NCBI GenBank assembly: GCA_003993805.1
Contig: RSEF01000026.1
Location: 2,982,586 to 3,046,585 of the forward strand
Direction of reading: 5' to 3'
Source of the DNA: Himantopus leucocephalus
Taxonomy: Eukaryota; Chordata; Aves; Charadriiformes; Recurvirostridae
DNA length: 64,000 nucleotides
The notes below the pieces were generated by a model. That model searched no databases, had not been told where the DNA came from, and was given only the letters and a program-made list of their open reading frames with translations. The position numbers and the translations under genes were made by a program. Positions 48,064-59,975 of the stretch are shown here, one piece after another (within the stretch, counting starts at the first letter, position 1; each line of letters begins with the position of its first letter).

Positions 48064-51000
48064 CCCATGGCAAACTCCTTTCTCGCCCGCACAGGGCTCC
48101 CCCCCAGCGCCATCCCCGCTGTTTAACACTCTCCGTATTAACCCGGCAAACGCTGCCCCAGACCTCCCAGGCAGCCTGGGCTGAGCAGCCCTCGGTCCCC
48201 GTGGGTGCCGGTCCCCACTGCCCCGTGCCACCCCACGTCCCCCCCGTGCCCGGCCCATCCGTCCCCCCTTGCAGACACAAAGCCGCCCCGAGAGCCTGGG
48301 CGGTCCGGCTGGGACCCCAGCGTCCATTAGGAGCTATTGATATATTTAGAGGAGCTTGTAACGCGGAGGCTTTTCAGACTGACCCTCTGCCTCCCATTCA
48401 GGCAGCAGACAATGATGAATGAGCCCCGGAGAATAGAGGCAGCCCAGCTGAGGCTGACGCTCCTGTTCTTCTTGAAAAGGTAGAAAAAGGATCCTGAAGG
48501 AGCAAGGAATAATTAAAAAATAAATGAACTGGCTTGGGCAGTGATGACAGAAGCCCTGCCTGATTTGCAAGGGCTGGGCATGCTTCACAGACCCGCGCTG
48601 CCCTTTCTATTCAAGGCAGAAGATCCTTTGGATAAAACTCCACTGCAGCAGAGAAAATGCGAGGAGCATTAAAAATGTAAAGCTAGAGAATTCTCTTTAG
48701 TCAACTGCATAACCCCAGGCCGTGTTTGTCACTGTCACAGTGATGAATTGGGAACTGTCTGAGATCAGCATGCTCACTTTAATAATGTCACTTTCCCTGA
48801 GCCCTAAAAAATGTCTTTCTGAACCAGCTGGACAGAGTCTATTCCTTAGCCCAGCAATTACCCATTTCCCTGGGCTTGGCTGGGCAGCTCGCACCGCCAC
48901 GGCCGGCAGCGGGAACGGGACGGCTTCAGCGGGGAGGCGCTGGGCAGGGAGAGCCCCGGCTGCAGGCAGGGGTGTGGGCAGGGGTGCAGGCAGGGCTCAG
49001 CACAGCCCTGCTGCAGGGACGGGCTGGGGCTGCCCAGGGGACAGCGGTGGCCGCCAGACCGGGGAAGGGGGGCTGAGGCGCCGGGAGCTCTCGTTTCGGC
49101 TGGTTTTCTTACTCTGCCCCAGCTTTGCTCCTTCTGAGAAATGCCGTTGAATTAACTTTCAGCTACTTGCTCAGAAAAAACAACATTAAGTTTTGCATTT
49201 TAAACCCTGAATTTCAAAGCTGCCTTTTGCCGCCAGCGTGTCGGGTTCTTTTTCCCGGGAAATGGGATCATTTGCAATGGAAATTGGTCCCATATTTTTG
49301 CAGGGAACCGAATGGAATTAAATCATTTGTAACGAAATGTAGAAAAGTTCCCAGAAATTTCATTTCATTTGCCTCTCATTATAGCTTGTCCGTCCACCTC
49401 TACAGCCAAGAATTTCAGGAGTGAGTAATGATTTGGGGATCGCCAGCCCGGTTTTCTAAAATCTGCTGAGCAGACACCCGCAGAAAAGTCCCCCAAAAGC
49501 GCTCACGGGACTTGCAGAGACTTTCTTCCGCAGCACGGCAGCTCCGCGCGATGCGGGCGCTTCCCGCCTGGAGGGACCCTGGCCTGGGACTTTTGGTCTT
49601 TTCTTTTTTTGAGCATGGGAGATGCAGGTCCCACATCCCCCGGGCTCGCTGCCGGGGCAGCCTGGCCCTGCGCGGACACAGCCCCTTTCCCACACTCCCT
49701 ATCCCCCTCCTCCTCACAGTCACAGGATCCATCCAATTTAGCTGTTTTTCAGCCGAGCTTTCACAACCATTATTTCCTACAGTTGCTTCCCCCCCCCAAA
49801 CCTTGGACATCTCACTGCTTACAACCAGACCTAAGATAAAACCAGCTTCAAAGCCGTTTCTATAATGAGCAGCAGTGCATTAGAAACCCAACAACAGAGG
49901 AGACGAGACCGGGATAAAACTAACCTGAAAAGAAGCACCATCCCTTTAAGGAGAGATAATGAACAGAGAAGCTGTTGCTTGGCATGTTTGCAGAGAATCG
50001 CTAATTAAAACATCGCTTCTGTAAAGTATGCTGATCCCATTGATTCTTCCCCCCACACAGTTAATTTGCTGCTAGGAAGGCAAAGTCGCAAGGGTCCTCA
50101 TTATAAAAATTTCACTGGCTGCAGCTAATGGTTGTAATTAATAGGTGCAATAAATTTCAAATGGGCAGCCAGGGTGTTCATTAGCTGTGGGCTGACTCAG
50201 CACCGGTGGCCTCACCAGTTACTAAATAACCCATTTCCAAGCAGACGGGAGGAGGAAGGTGCTCTGTGGCACAACCGGCGCATCCGTAATTCCCCGCCGA
50301 GAGCAGAGCTGAATAAATAATTCCCGGCAAGTCCCGGATTTGTCTCTTTTTGTCTCGTTGGTGAATTGTCCGTGCAAACCTCCTCCAGCTCTCGGCCAGC
50401 TAACGGGGCAGGTTTTCTCAAAGGTGCTGCCGCAGCCAAGTGACCTGGATTTCGTGTGGGATCAGCACTCGAGGAACTGAACTCTCTGATGCAAAGGGCG
50501 GGTAAATACCCGCGGATAACGTCACGTAGCCAGGCACGGATCAAACCCTGGGGAAGCTGTTCGTGCAAAGCACAGACCCACACGTGCCCACGCAGCCGGC
50601 AGGTCTGCCTGTTGGAGATGTGGGCTGCAGCGTGATTTTTAATGCCCCGGTCCCACTCTGGGCATCCCGCGCAAGGGCTGAGCGTTAAAATCTCCCCGGG
50701 TTCCCGCTGAGCATCATCCCCTGCGTAGGAGGTCCCAGTGCCGCAGCCCCGTGCATGCACCAACCCTCCCGGGGGCCGCCGGTGATGCGCTGGGTGTCCC
50801 GCTGCGTCCCGTCAGGGCTGGGTGCTGTCACAGCTTTGATTAAAAACCCCGACTTTTCAGTTCGTTATCATCTGGCTGTAATTAAAGTATTAATAATTGG
50901 CAGTCTCTCCCCAGGTTCTCTCCTGGCACCAGCATCCACGGGGCCGAGCGACCCAGCAAGAAGCTCTTCCCGTGCACCATCAGCGCTGCACGGAGGCAAA

Positions 51001-53265
51001 CCCCATCCCGAGCCCCCCGGGCAGCAGCGGGCAGTGACCCCGGCCCGTGTGCTGGGATGTGGGATGACATCCCCTCTCACCCCGGCGGTATTCGGGAGCT
51101 GGTGCCCTGTGCGCGAGCCGGGTGGCCCTCGTATCCCTGGAAGCCAAAATCACGGCTGCTGCCACGAGGGATGTCCAGGGGCTGACAGGGCACCGCAGGG
51201 GCTCTGTGTTGGGGCGTGCGGCTGCGGGTTCCCCTCCCTGCAGGGCAGCGCGGGACAAGCCTGTGCCTCACCCACCGGCAGCTCTGGGATACGGGAACTC
51301 CACACCCAGCTCCTGGAGGAAGCCGGGGACGGCGGATGCCTCATTCATAACTGGCAGTTATTATCTGTAATTAGCAGCTTGTCCTGCTCCACACGTTCGC
51401 TCCCGGGAGCTCAGGAAGGACCGGGGATTACTGGAGGGGTCCGACTGCTCCAGCATCTTCCTTTGCCGGGTGCTTTTGGAGATGGGGCTGCCCGGGAGTG
51501 CCTTTGCAGCGGCTCTTCTTCGAGCTCGCTTCCCTGGACCAGGGATGGGGGTTCGACCACTGCCTTTTTAAAAATATGTCTGCGCCTATAGTTCTCTGAT
51601 GTGCTTTGAAAATGCCAACCTGATCTACTGTTTTATTCAATGCTGTGAATGTTTGTAAGCACGGTAGCCGAGGGTTTTTGCTTTGCTGGGCCCTGGACGT
51701 GGGCAGTAATCTCAGCCACATGGGGCTGCGGGCAAAGGCTGCGCTAATTGAAAGGTGACTGGAGCTGCCGCTGGGAGCTGGATGCCAGACAAGCTGAGAG
51801 CTCACCTGGTGCTGGCAGCATCTCCTCTTCGCGATGGACCTTTTCCAGGGGTCCCTGCCAATGCCTTCTGCACAGCAGGGCTTTCATCGAAACACTTGTC
51901 CCGTGCCTGTCTCCCCCCTCGCCTCCTGCAGACCCCTGAGGATCAAACAGACTGAGAACCACGAGTCAGATCGCGCTGCTTAAGCCCTTGCGCGTTGCCA
52001 GGGGGTACTGGAGGTGGACAAACAAGGGCGAGAAAGAAAGAGATTTGGCAGAAAGTCACCGGCCCTGGCTCCTGACCACCAGACACCCCGACCAACGTGC
52101 CCACTCGGTTCCCTCCCCTCCCGGCTGCTCTTGAGCACAGCACCGCAGAAACACAGTGGCTCGTGCTCCCTCCGATTCTTTCCTGCTTAGTGCCTGCCTT
52201 GCTAAAAGAAAAATCAATAGCATAAAGGGTAGTGAGAGCAAGTCTCCGGGGTGGAGTATCTCGCCAGCACAGAGCAGACAAGCTGCCAATAATCCCGCTC
52301 TGAGCCATTTTGCCCAACAGCCACCGAAATATTAATGGGGGCGGCTGCCGCTCCAGCGCGGCTGTTTGCATCCCTGCGTGGTCTCTCGACAAGAGGCAGT
52401 TGCCACTCGGGGATGAGATCTGTGCCCCAGCACCAGCATCCCCGCTCCCCAGTAGCCCTTTCTCCCCGTGCTTGTGGGAATGCTCGCAGTGATGCCAGGG
52501 GCTTTGCCGGGGGGGGGCTCGAGGCTGTGCCCCCCTCGGGAACTGCCGCAGCACAGCACCCACTAACCCACCGGGACCATCCAGAGAGGATTTTGCTCAT
52601 TACTTTCCCAGCACAACATTGTGGGTTGCAACAAAGTGAATGGTAAAAATGGGACCCATCGTGTATCTTTGGTTAATTTGCCCTGCTCTCCCCTTCTTGG
52701 CGGTTAACGGCACCCTGGTTCCGAGCTCCCCATCCCCGGCCTCGCGCCGGATCCGCAGCAGTGCCGGGGCGGGAGCAGCGAGGCCAAACCATGCGTGTCC
52801 GCCACAGGGACGGGCGCTGCTCATCATGAGTGGCTCGGGGCGGCCATTGTCATGGGTGAATTTTCTGAATGAGCAAATCCTCATTAAAAAATAATTAAAA
52901 CAGCCTGGTGAGATTGGCTTAATTCCTTTCATTTTGACTGATGGTGTTTAGTTTTGATGATTTATGTGCCACAGCCTTGCCAGCTCTCATGCTTTCATTG
53001 TTGGAACTCATGGGATTTCATGATTTTCTTCCTTCCACACCTCCTTGAGTCATGGGATTACAGCTGAATCTCAGCTTTCTTTTTTTTTTCAATGACTATT
53101 ATTTTTAAAGATGCATTCCAGGCTGGTGAAATAAACTTGAAAGCCTGACACCTAATGACTCAAAGCTCAGGAAGTGAGAAAAAAAAAAAAGCACAGTGAA
53201 ATTGCTCGTTTCCTGCTTGGGGAGGGTGGTTTGTAACCCCCTGACGTCGTTTGGGTGCTGGTGGA
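48064..53265. other. Non-coding stretch with enhancer-like islands, left of mir-135b
   Basis: No exon recognised. Islands at 48640-48830, 49960-50215 and 50840-50910 are AT-rich, low in CpG and contain TAATTA-type sites, and the 52600-52680 and 52850-53150 segments are similar. They are candidates for conserved regulatory elements downstream of mir-135b. Confidence 0.5.
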
Positions 53266-53355
53266 GGCGGTGAGGTCTGCGGCGGTGGGGTCTGTGGTGA
53301 TGGGGTCTGCGGTGGTGGGGTCTGCGGCGGTGGGGTCTGCGGCGGTGGGGTCTGC
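53266..53355 (+). repeat. 15-bp minisatellite, six units
   Basis: Six tandem units of GGCGGTGGGGTCTGC (variants carry T for C or A for G) fill 53266-53355 exactly. It is G-rich on the plus strand, with repeated GGGG tracts. It lies about 830 bp downstream of mir-135b with respect to the minus strand. Confidence 0.92.
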
Positions 53356-54183
53356 AGCATCGCCCTCATCTCCACCCTATCCAGCCCAGCTCTGCCAGGC
53401 TGCCGCGCTCGCAGGCATTGCCTTTGCACATTTAAAAAGTGCAAATTTGCCAAGTCCTGCTGTATAATTAAACCTGTCCTTCTCATGTGCTCCCTGCCAC
53501 CGCCTCCCCTCCAACATCCTCGTGGCACTGGGGTGGCCGTGGCCTCGTGGGCACTGTGGGGACGGATCCTGCCTGGGACAACCTGGGTGACTCCAGGTTC
53601 TGTGCAACCCGCTGGGTCCGCAGCATCCCTGGAAGGGGCACGGCGTAGCGGGGAGACGGGGCTGGAGGTGCCGGGGCTTTTCTCAGCCCCTTGCGAGCCC
53701 CTGCTCAGGAAAGCCGACAACAGCAGAAAGGGCTCCTGCCATCACCTGGCAGCCGTTTCGGTGCCGGGTTAAGGCAGCGGCCGTGGCCCTTGGAAATGCC
53801 CTTGGTCTCCGCCTGATGCTTTTGTTCTGCGGGGCTGCAGGTGGGGATGCTTTGAACCGTGTGAGAAAAGCTCGCTGCCAAAGAAAAGCCGCTCCCGCCA
53901 CCCTCGCAGCCCCCTTCGCCCGCACCCGGCGCCGCCGAGCGCCCTTTCAGCTCTGAATGGGGACGACGGCGCCTGAAAGGCCGTGCCCCCCGCCATCCCC
54001 ATCCCCCTTTGTCTCTCCCTCTGCTCGCCACCCCCTGCCCCATCCGTCTTGCTAAAGCTCTAAGGCCCTGCAAGGCTTCAATGCACCCTTTCACTTGTTA
54101 TTTGTTACCAAATAAATATGGGTGATTAAAAAGGGATCAGGAGTCCGTGCGGTTTGCAGAGGTGCCTGGAAGGTGGAGTCCCT
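53356..54183. other. Sequence just downstream of mir-135b (minus-strand sense)
   Basis: GC-rich, no gene recognised. An AATAAA on the plus strand at 54111-54116 has no evident transcript attached. If the microRNA host is spliced on the minus strand, this is intron. Confidence 0.45.
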
Positions 54184-54269
54184 CCTCTGTGTAGCCCATG
54201 GCTTTTCGCCCTACATGAGTTAGGAAAAGCAATCACATAGGAATAAAAAGCCATAAACCACAGCAGAGG
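54184..54269 (-). ncRNA. MIR135B: mir-135b microRNA precursor
   Basis: The minus strand forms a hairpin. The 5' arm carries mature 5p at 54255-54233 (begins TATGGCTTTTTATT, ends CCTATGTGA), the loop is TTGCTTTTCCTAACTC, and the 3' arm carries 3p at 54216-54195 (begins ATGTAGGGCGAAAAG, ends CCATGGG). CCTCTG and CAGAGG close the base. The loop and 3p arm match mammalian mir-135b, not mir-135a; the 5p has U at position 11, as in miR-135a. In mammals the gene lies in a LEMD1 intron upstream of and on the same strand as KLHDC8A, which is the arrangement seen here. The miR-135 family represses targets such as APC and developmental regulators. The seed AUGGCUU is intact. Confidence 0.95.
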
Positions 54270-57200
54270 GCTTACCCAGGATAAGCCGGCAGTCTTTGGG
54301 GAAAGAAAAGGAAAAAGGGAAAGGATGGGGGAAAAAAATGTAACCCCTCTAAGTTGACCGCCCTCCCTGTGCCCAGTTGAGAGCATGACCGGCTCCATCC
54401 CTGCACGGGGACCACAGCCCCACAGCTCGACCCTACAGTAACAGGAGAACCTCCAACCCAAAACACCCCTCGGCACCACGGCATCAGGGGTGGTTTTTCC
54501 CAGTTTACTCCCGGGTCAGGGAGGAGAGAGCCAAACCTGCCATGTCCGTCCCCTCGGCCGTAACCTGCCAACGCGGTGGCCCGACCCCGGGAGGAGGACG
54601 CGGCACCTTGCCTTTTCTGCTCCAAACGCTGTAATGAAGTGTGATTGCAGGGACAACAGTCTCTTGCAGCAGAGGTGACGCTTAAAAGACAACATGCCAT
54701 AGCCTGAACCCGTGGCAGCATGCCCAAGGCGCAGGCAACGAAATGGTTTGGTTTCCCTCTCCCAGTGTCCTGGCCGCAGCTACGCCTTATCCCTGTCAGT
54801 AGGATGGTATTCCCCATCACAACTATTTGTGCTGCTTTTAAGGATCCCAATACACCTGATAAACCTTGAGTTACAAACCAGACAGTCGCTCTGGTTGCAA
54901 AAGGAGCGGCACAAATTTACGCCAGCAGATCAAGTGTCCCTTTCCGTAGAGGACCACCGTGCTGTTCGGCAGCCGCTTCCCTTGCCGCAGCCCAGGAGCC
55001 CACAGGGTAAGTCCCTTTGCAGGGAAGGGGGGAAAACACTCGCCTTGGGGTATGGATGCACCCTGTCCTGCAGCTCTTTAGAAAATCTGACCCTTTGGGC
55101 CACCAAGGGACCTGCCCACAGTCACAGAGTCGCCCAGCGGCAGAACTGGGAACCGAAAACCTTCCCTCGGCCCCGCTGCCCCCGCAGCTCACCTGGCTGC
55201 AGAGGCGGCGGATGCTCAGCGGTGAGAGGTGCATCCAACAGACCCGCCTTTGTCGGCTGAGACAAAGGGCTAAAGAAAGGTCTGGCTGCAAACCCGCCTC
55301 CTGCTCGCTTCCCCCGCTGCTGCCTTTCCCTGCCGCCTTTTCAGGGGAGCCTCCGTCTCCGTACCCACAAAAGAGGCATCTCAGGACAAGGTGAGCTGCT
55401 CCAGCAGCTCCTCCGAGAGCCGGCCGCAGACCAAATCCTTTAGCAACAGCCTCTGCACCTCCCTGCGCCTGGGGGAGCTCCTCCGGTGGCACCAAAACTG
55501 TCCAGGTTCTCCCTGGGAAAGCGCTGGCCTCTGTCTTTATTCTCTTCCCCTGCCGGGACGCAGGCTCGTTCAGCAACAGTGACTGCTAATTGCCAGGAGC
55601 TGATGAGGTCAGCTCTGCTGTTGAGTCGAGGAAACTCCCTTTCTTGTCGCCCTAGCAAGAATCCTCGGGAAATTCAATGTTTCTAAAACTATACAGGTTT
55701 GGGAGTAGGAAGGATTTTGCACCCTGCGGTTTGTAATAGCAGTGAACGTGACTTTGACCTACAAACCAAACTTCTGAAGCAAAGGGGTAGCTCTGAACTG
55801 GCGTTTTCCCAAGGTCTTTCCTCTTTTTAACTCCCATATATGAATGGCAAGGGAAAAAAAGGCCGCCGTGTGCCCCACCGTCTGACACAGCCACGCTCCC
55901 TTCCCGGCCCCTTCGCTCTGCGGGTGGCAGCCGCGGGACGGTGCACCCGCGGGCAGCCCGACGCACCGAGCCCTGCACGAGCATCGCTTGGCCGCGGTGG
56001 TGTGCCCGTGGGTGCGGGCGTTGCACGGGGGAGGTCTGCCGGCAAATACCCCAGCGTGTGCCCAGGGGTGCTGCATGCACACCAGGAGCCCCACGTTGGT
56101 CTCTGCCCCCCCTGGCTCCAGCACCAACCCACCCCCTGGTCCCGGGGGTGCGCTAAGGAGACAGCCCCGATTTCATTGCGCATCGCGTATTCGAAGGGTA
56201 AATCTGTCAAGTTAAACTTAATGGCTCTTTGGGATACGGCCCCATGGCTCTGCTTTGGCACCCAAGACCTTCCCAAGGAGGTTGCCCCCAACACAGGGCA
56301 GCTCCGGGTGCCAGGCTGCTCTCCCCGGCACCGCAGCACGAGGGCACGTGCCCGTCCGAGAGCCACCAGCCCCACACCACACCGCAGGGACCCGAGGGCA
56401 GCCCGGAGCCACCGGCCGAGCGCGCCTGACCTCACCTTTGGCAGCACGGCATCCTCTCCGCGGGAAGGGCACCGCGCCAGCCGGCACGGGCCTTGGGATG
56501 GCAACCGCCATGGCATTGCCCGCACCGTCCTCTCCTCCCCGCGCCGCCCTGGCCCCCGCCAGCCAAACCCGGGCAGTGCAGGGATGCTCATGGAAGCGGG
56601 TGTCCAGTGCTGCCCGGGGGGGAGCTGCCCCCAACTGCCTCTGAGCCCCAGCCAGACCCCAGGGGGGGTCTTATTTTTGAAGCCCCAACCCCTCCCTTGG
56701 CAGCTGCTCCCGCTGCCGTCCCCAGCGCCCCGTCCCCGCGTCCCCGCCGAGCCGCGCTGCGCCGTCGCATACTTGAAATGGTTGTGCACCGAGGGGCCGG
56801 AGCGGAGGGAGGGAGCGGGGGTCAGGTATTTCTCCATCCCCGGCTCCGGAGAGCCGGTAACAAAGGCGCTATTGAACTGCAGCCTCTCTGGTCTGTGAAG
56901 CAGAAACCTCTTGTATCTACTTCACTGCCTTTGATCTAACTCCCCCAGTGGGATGTATATTACTCATGTCCTGCTGCTTGGGTACTGCTGCCAGAGTGGG
57001 ACGGGGGGGACAAGTCCCCGCTCATCACCCCGGGTTTGGGAAGCGCAGGGCAGGGGCACCCAGCGTCCGCCCCCACTGCCGTCCTTCCCCGTGGACCCTC
57101 TGCCCACCCCCCCACTCCGTCCCCCAACCCCGCCACCCTCCCAGACCCCAAACTTTGGGGGATACGTGCGGGTGCCCAGCGCTCAGCCGAGCGGAGAGGC

Positions 57201-59322
57201 GGGAGGAGCAGGGCTCTGCGCCTCGCATTCCTCTTCTGTAATTAAAGCCGGTGCGATGGGTGGAGGGGGAATTTCCCAAAGGGTTTTACTGGCGTCTGGA
57301 CAAGGGTCAGACAATGAGAACATTTGACAGGGTGCCCAAATCCGCTGTATCTTGGATACGCTCAAAGCCTCCCCCGTGCTCTTCGTCCCAGGCGCTGGTT
57401 TGCCGGAGGTGGGGGCTGTTTGGGCAGGTTGGGGAAGGCGGGTGGGAGCCTGGGGACTCTCTCACGACGTCCCCCAGCCTTCGTCTCAGCCAGGCCGCCC
57501 CAAAAGTGCAAAAGCTTGAGCAGCATCGGCTTGCTCTGAAGCCCCCACCGGGATCCCCCAGAAAATCCTGGGTAAAGGCATCAAACGCACCTTAGGGACT
57601 CGCAGCACTTGGAGCAGTGCTTTAAAAAGTACTTTGCTGCCATCAGCAAGCTACCTGCCGCGCTCCCGCAGGAGCCAGGGGCACGCAGGGCTTAGCCTGG
57701 TTTTGCCGGTCCCGGGAGGGACACACTGGGATGCTGTGACAACCTGGCTGGAAATCACCCCAGCTACCCAAAAGCACTTGAGTGCTTTTGGAAATCTTAT
57801 TCTCCCGCCTTTCCAGCCGGTTTGCAGAAAACCCTGTTCCTGGCAGCTCCCACCGGCACCCAGAGAGGCACGTGCGGGCACCGCCTTTGGGGCAGGCAGG
57901 CCCCTGGGGTGTCCCCATGACAGTACCCAAAGTGAGAGAACCCAACATTACAGCACAAGAGGAAACCTCCGTGGAGCCAAGGGCTCTCGGCGCTGCTTCC
58001 CCTTCTCCCAGGGCTCATCCCCTCCTTCCCCAGCCCCCTGCCTGTGTCTCAGGGCACGGGGAGAGCTGAGACACTCACGGAGCCTCTCCAGGGGTGCCTC
58101 CATCCCCGCTGCAAGGTGGAGAGAAATAATACACACCTGACAACTGAAACGGAAAGGGTGGATGGACAGATGGATGGACGGATGCACAGGTACTCAAGAA
58201 CAGAGACCAGCCAGGCTGGGTACACCTAAAGGATTTTGTTTTCCGCAGACTTCCATACTGGTTGCAGCCAAGAAGGTGCAATCAGCCTTTTTTTTAGGGG
58301 ATCACCTGCAGTTGCCCCCTCCCCAGCCCCTCTGTCCCCAGCCCCAGGCTGGCCCGTGCCCCAGCGCAGGGTGTGCGGGACCCAACTCTTCTTTAGTTTT
58401 TAAACATGAACTATTAGAACTTGGGGAGCAGTTGAAGTCAGAGTTGGGCAACGATCCATTTTCAAGCTGTCTTGACAACTGGCTCCAGCACAGCAAGATT
58501 AGATCTACTAATCACATTTATAAGGCGCCCAGGATCATGAGTTGGGTATTCGGAGAATATTTGTCATTGTAACAATGTCATTTCCCAGCCTTCAGCATGC
58601 ATTACCTTGTCCTCCAAGTCATTATGGTTGGACTTTTTGGCTTTATAGAAACATCTACTTGGGGAAGAGGAGGCCCAAAAACATTTGTTGTATTGGTGCT
58701 CTGTACAGCTAAAGGCTGCACGCTGTCCGTCACTTGTACGTCCCACGCAGAGGGTAATACTGGGGTTATTTATGGATTTTAATCAGATTTCTCATCACCT
58801 GATTTTGTATTGATAGCTGCTTTAACAAAACAGATATAACCCAAATCTTGCCAGAATGCTACATAAATCCCCCCGCTCCTACAGGCAATAAAAAGGGAGT
58901 CCAGGGAAGCTGAGCGACACCCCGGATCGGGCAGTGCATCCTTAAGGGGGACCTCGGGAAAGCAGCGCACATCTGCCTCCCCATCGCTCCCCAAAGCAGG
59001 CGTCTGGCGATGAGACCGCACTGGCTACGACACCCTTATCAAGACACGCCGGAGAGATGCGTTCAACAAATCCATGTTTGCAGCAACACCAGCACCCGCA
59101 GCATCGCAGCCTGTGCGCAGCAGCTGCCGCCGGCGCTGCAGCGTTGCATTAAGGAGAGACCAGACGGAGCCCAGGCTCCCTTCGCAGGGTGCGCTGGCAG
59201 CCACAGAAAATCCACAGGCTCAGGAAGGGCCAAAATAGTCCTCATTTCGCAGGTGCACACGCAATCACACGCTTCTTCCAAAACACAAAATACAGCGTAA
59301 AACTGCTCTGATTTGTTTTAAG
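54270..59322. other. Upstream side of mir-135b, GC-rich non-coding sequence
   Basis: The part from about 55.85 to 57.25 kb is CpG-rich and carries overlapping long open frames on both strands that look compositional. It is the nearest CpG-rich block upstream of mir-135b on its own strand and so a possible promoter area. The 58390-58800 segment is low in CpG and conserved-looking. No coding exon was recognised. Confidence 0.45.
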
Positions 59323-59975
59323 GAGAGAAATGAAATCCTTCCTTTTCCTGGCGACTTTTGCACTTTGCTTTATGCCCATAGGGATGCTCAGCGCCCCCCT
59401 CTCCAGCACAGCAGAGGTTGCTCGGGCAGCCCCTCCCCAACACCCCGGCAGCCCAGGAGATGCGTTTGCCCCTTCCAGCGGGTACCAGCGCCCCAGGACA
59501 TGGCTTTCCCTAACTCAGGGATGTGTGTTGGAAAACTGGGGCTGGCGAGGTGCCGAGGGGGACAGGGTGTGCAGAGCTGGGCTCCGGCTGCCCCGGCACA
59601 GCTCAGCCCGGCACCGGGCTGCCGTGGGACTGGCTTTCCCGCTGGTACCTGAGGTTGCTTTGGGGAGCAGAAATATTCTTGCTGGAACAGGTAGGTTTGA
59701 GCCAGGAGGAATATTCTGCAAATCCCGTTAGTTTGTACCGGTCAGCTTTGGGTACAAAACCAGCTCTGAGAAGTTGCAACTGTTCCTTCCCACTTTTCCA
59801 TTTGGAACAGCATGCCGCTTCCAGCTTTCCTTCGTTTGTACCAAAAATATGTATTTTAGGTGACTGGAAATGTAATGAAAGGTTTTTCTCTGGGTGAAAC
59901 AAAATGTTCTCCAATCCTAGATGATTTTCTTTCTCAGCTTGCTGAAAAAAGTAAGAATAAATTCATTTTGGCTTG
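59323..59975 (+). other. Candidate terminal exon with a small secreted-protein reading frame
   Basis: A pyrimidine-rich acceptor-like site (ATTTGTTTTAAG) ends at 59322 and ATG follows at 59330 with G at -3. The 133-codon frame (59330-59731) starts with a classic signal peptide: Lys2, a hydrophobic stretch at residues 4-20 and a likely cleavage after Ser-Ala at 21-22. AATAAA at 59956-59961 with a GT-rich tail would end the transcript near 59975. The rest of the frame is compositionally GC-rich, with few cysteines and no family I recognise. An alternative donor, ACAG|GTAGGT, lies at 59690. It may be a chance frame. Confidence 0.22.

Noticed and set aside
21301..54183. LEMD1 coding exons on the minus strand
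   Set aside because: None of the translated frames contains LEM-domain wording or the C-terminal membrane segment; absence is provisional without a search.
54232..54256. mir-135a rather than mir-135b
   Set aside because: The 5p arm reads as 135a, but the loop, the 3p arm and linkage to KLHDC8A fit 135b; the mir-135a genes lie elsewhere in vertebrate genomes.
55827..56898. Overlapping 352-codon (plus) and 336-codon (minus) frames
   Set aside because: Both are open because the DNA is GC-rich and stop-poor; they are Pro/Arg/Gly-rich, lack recognisable domains and cannot both be real.
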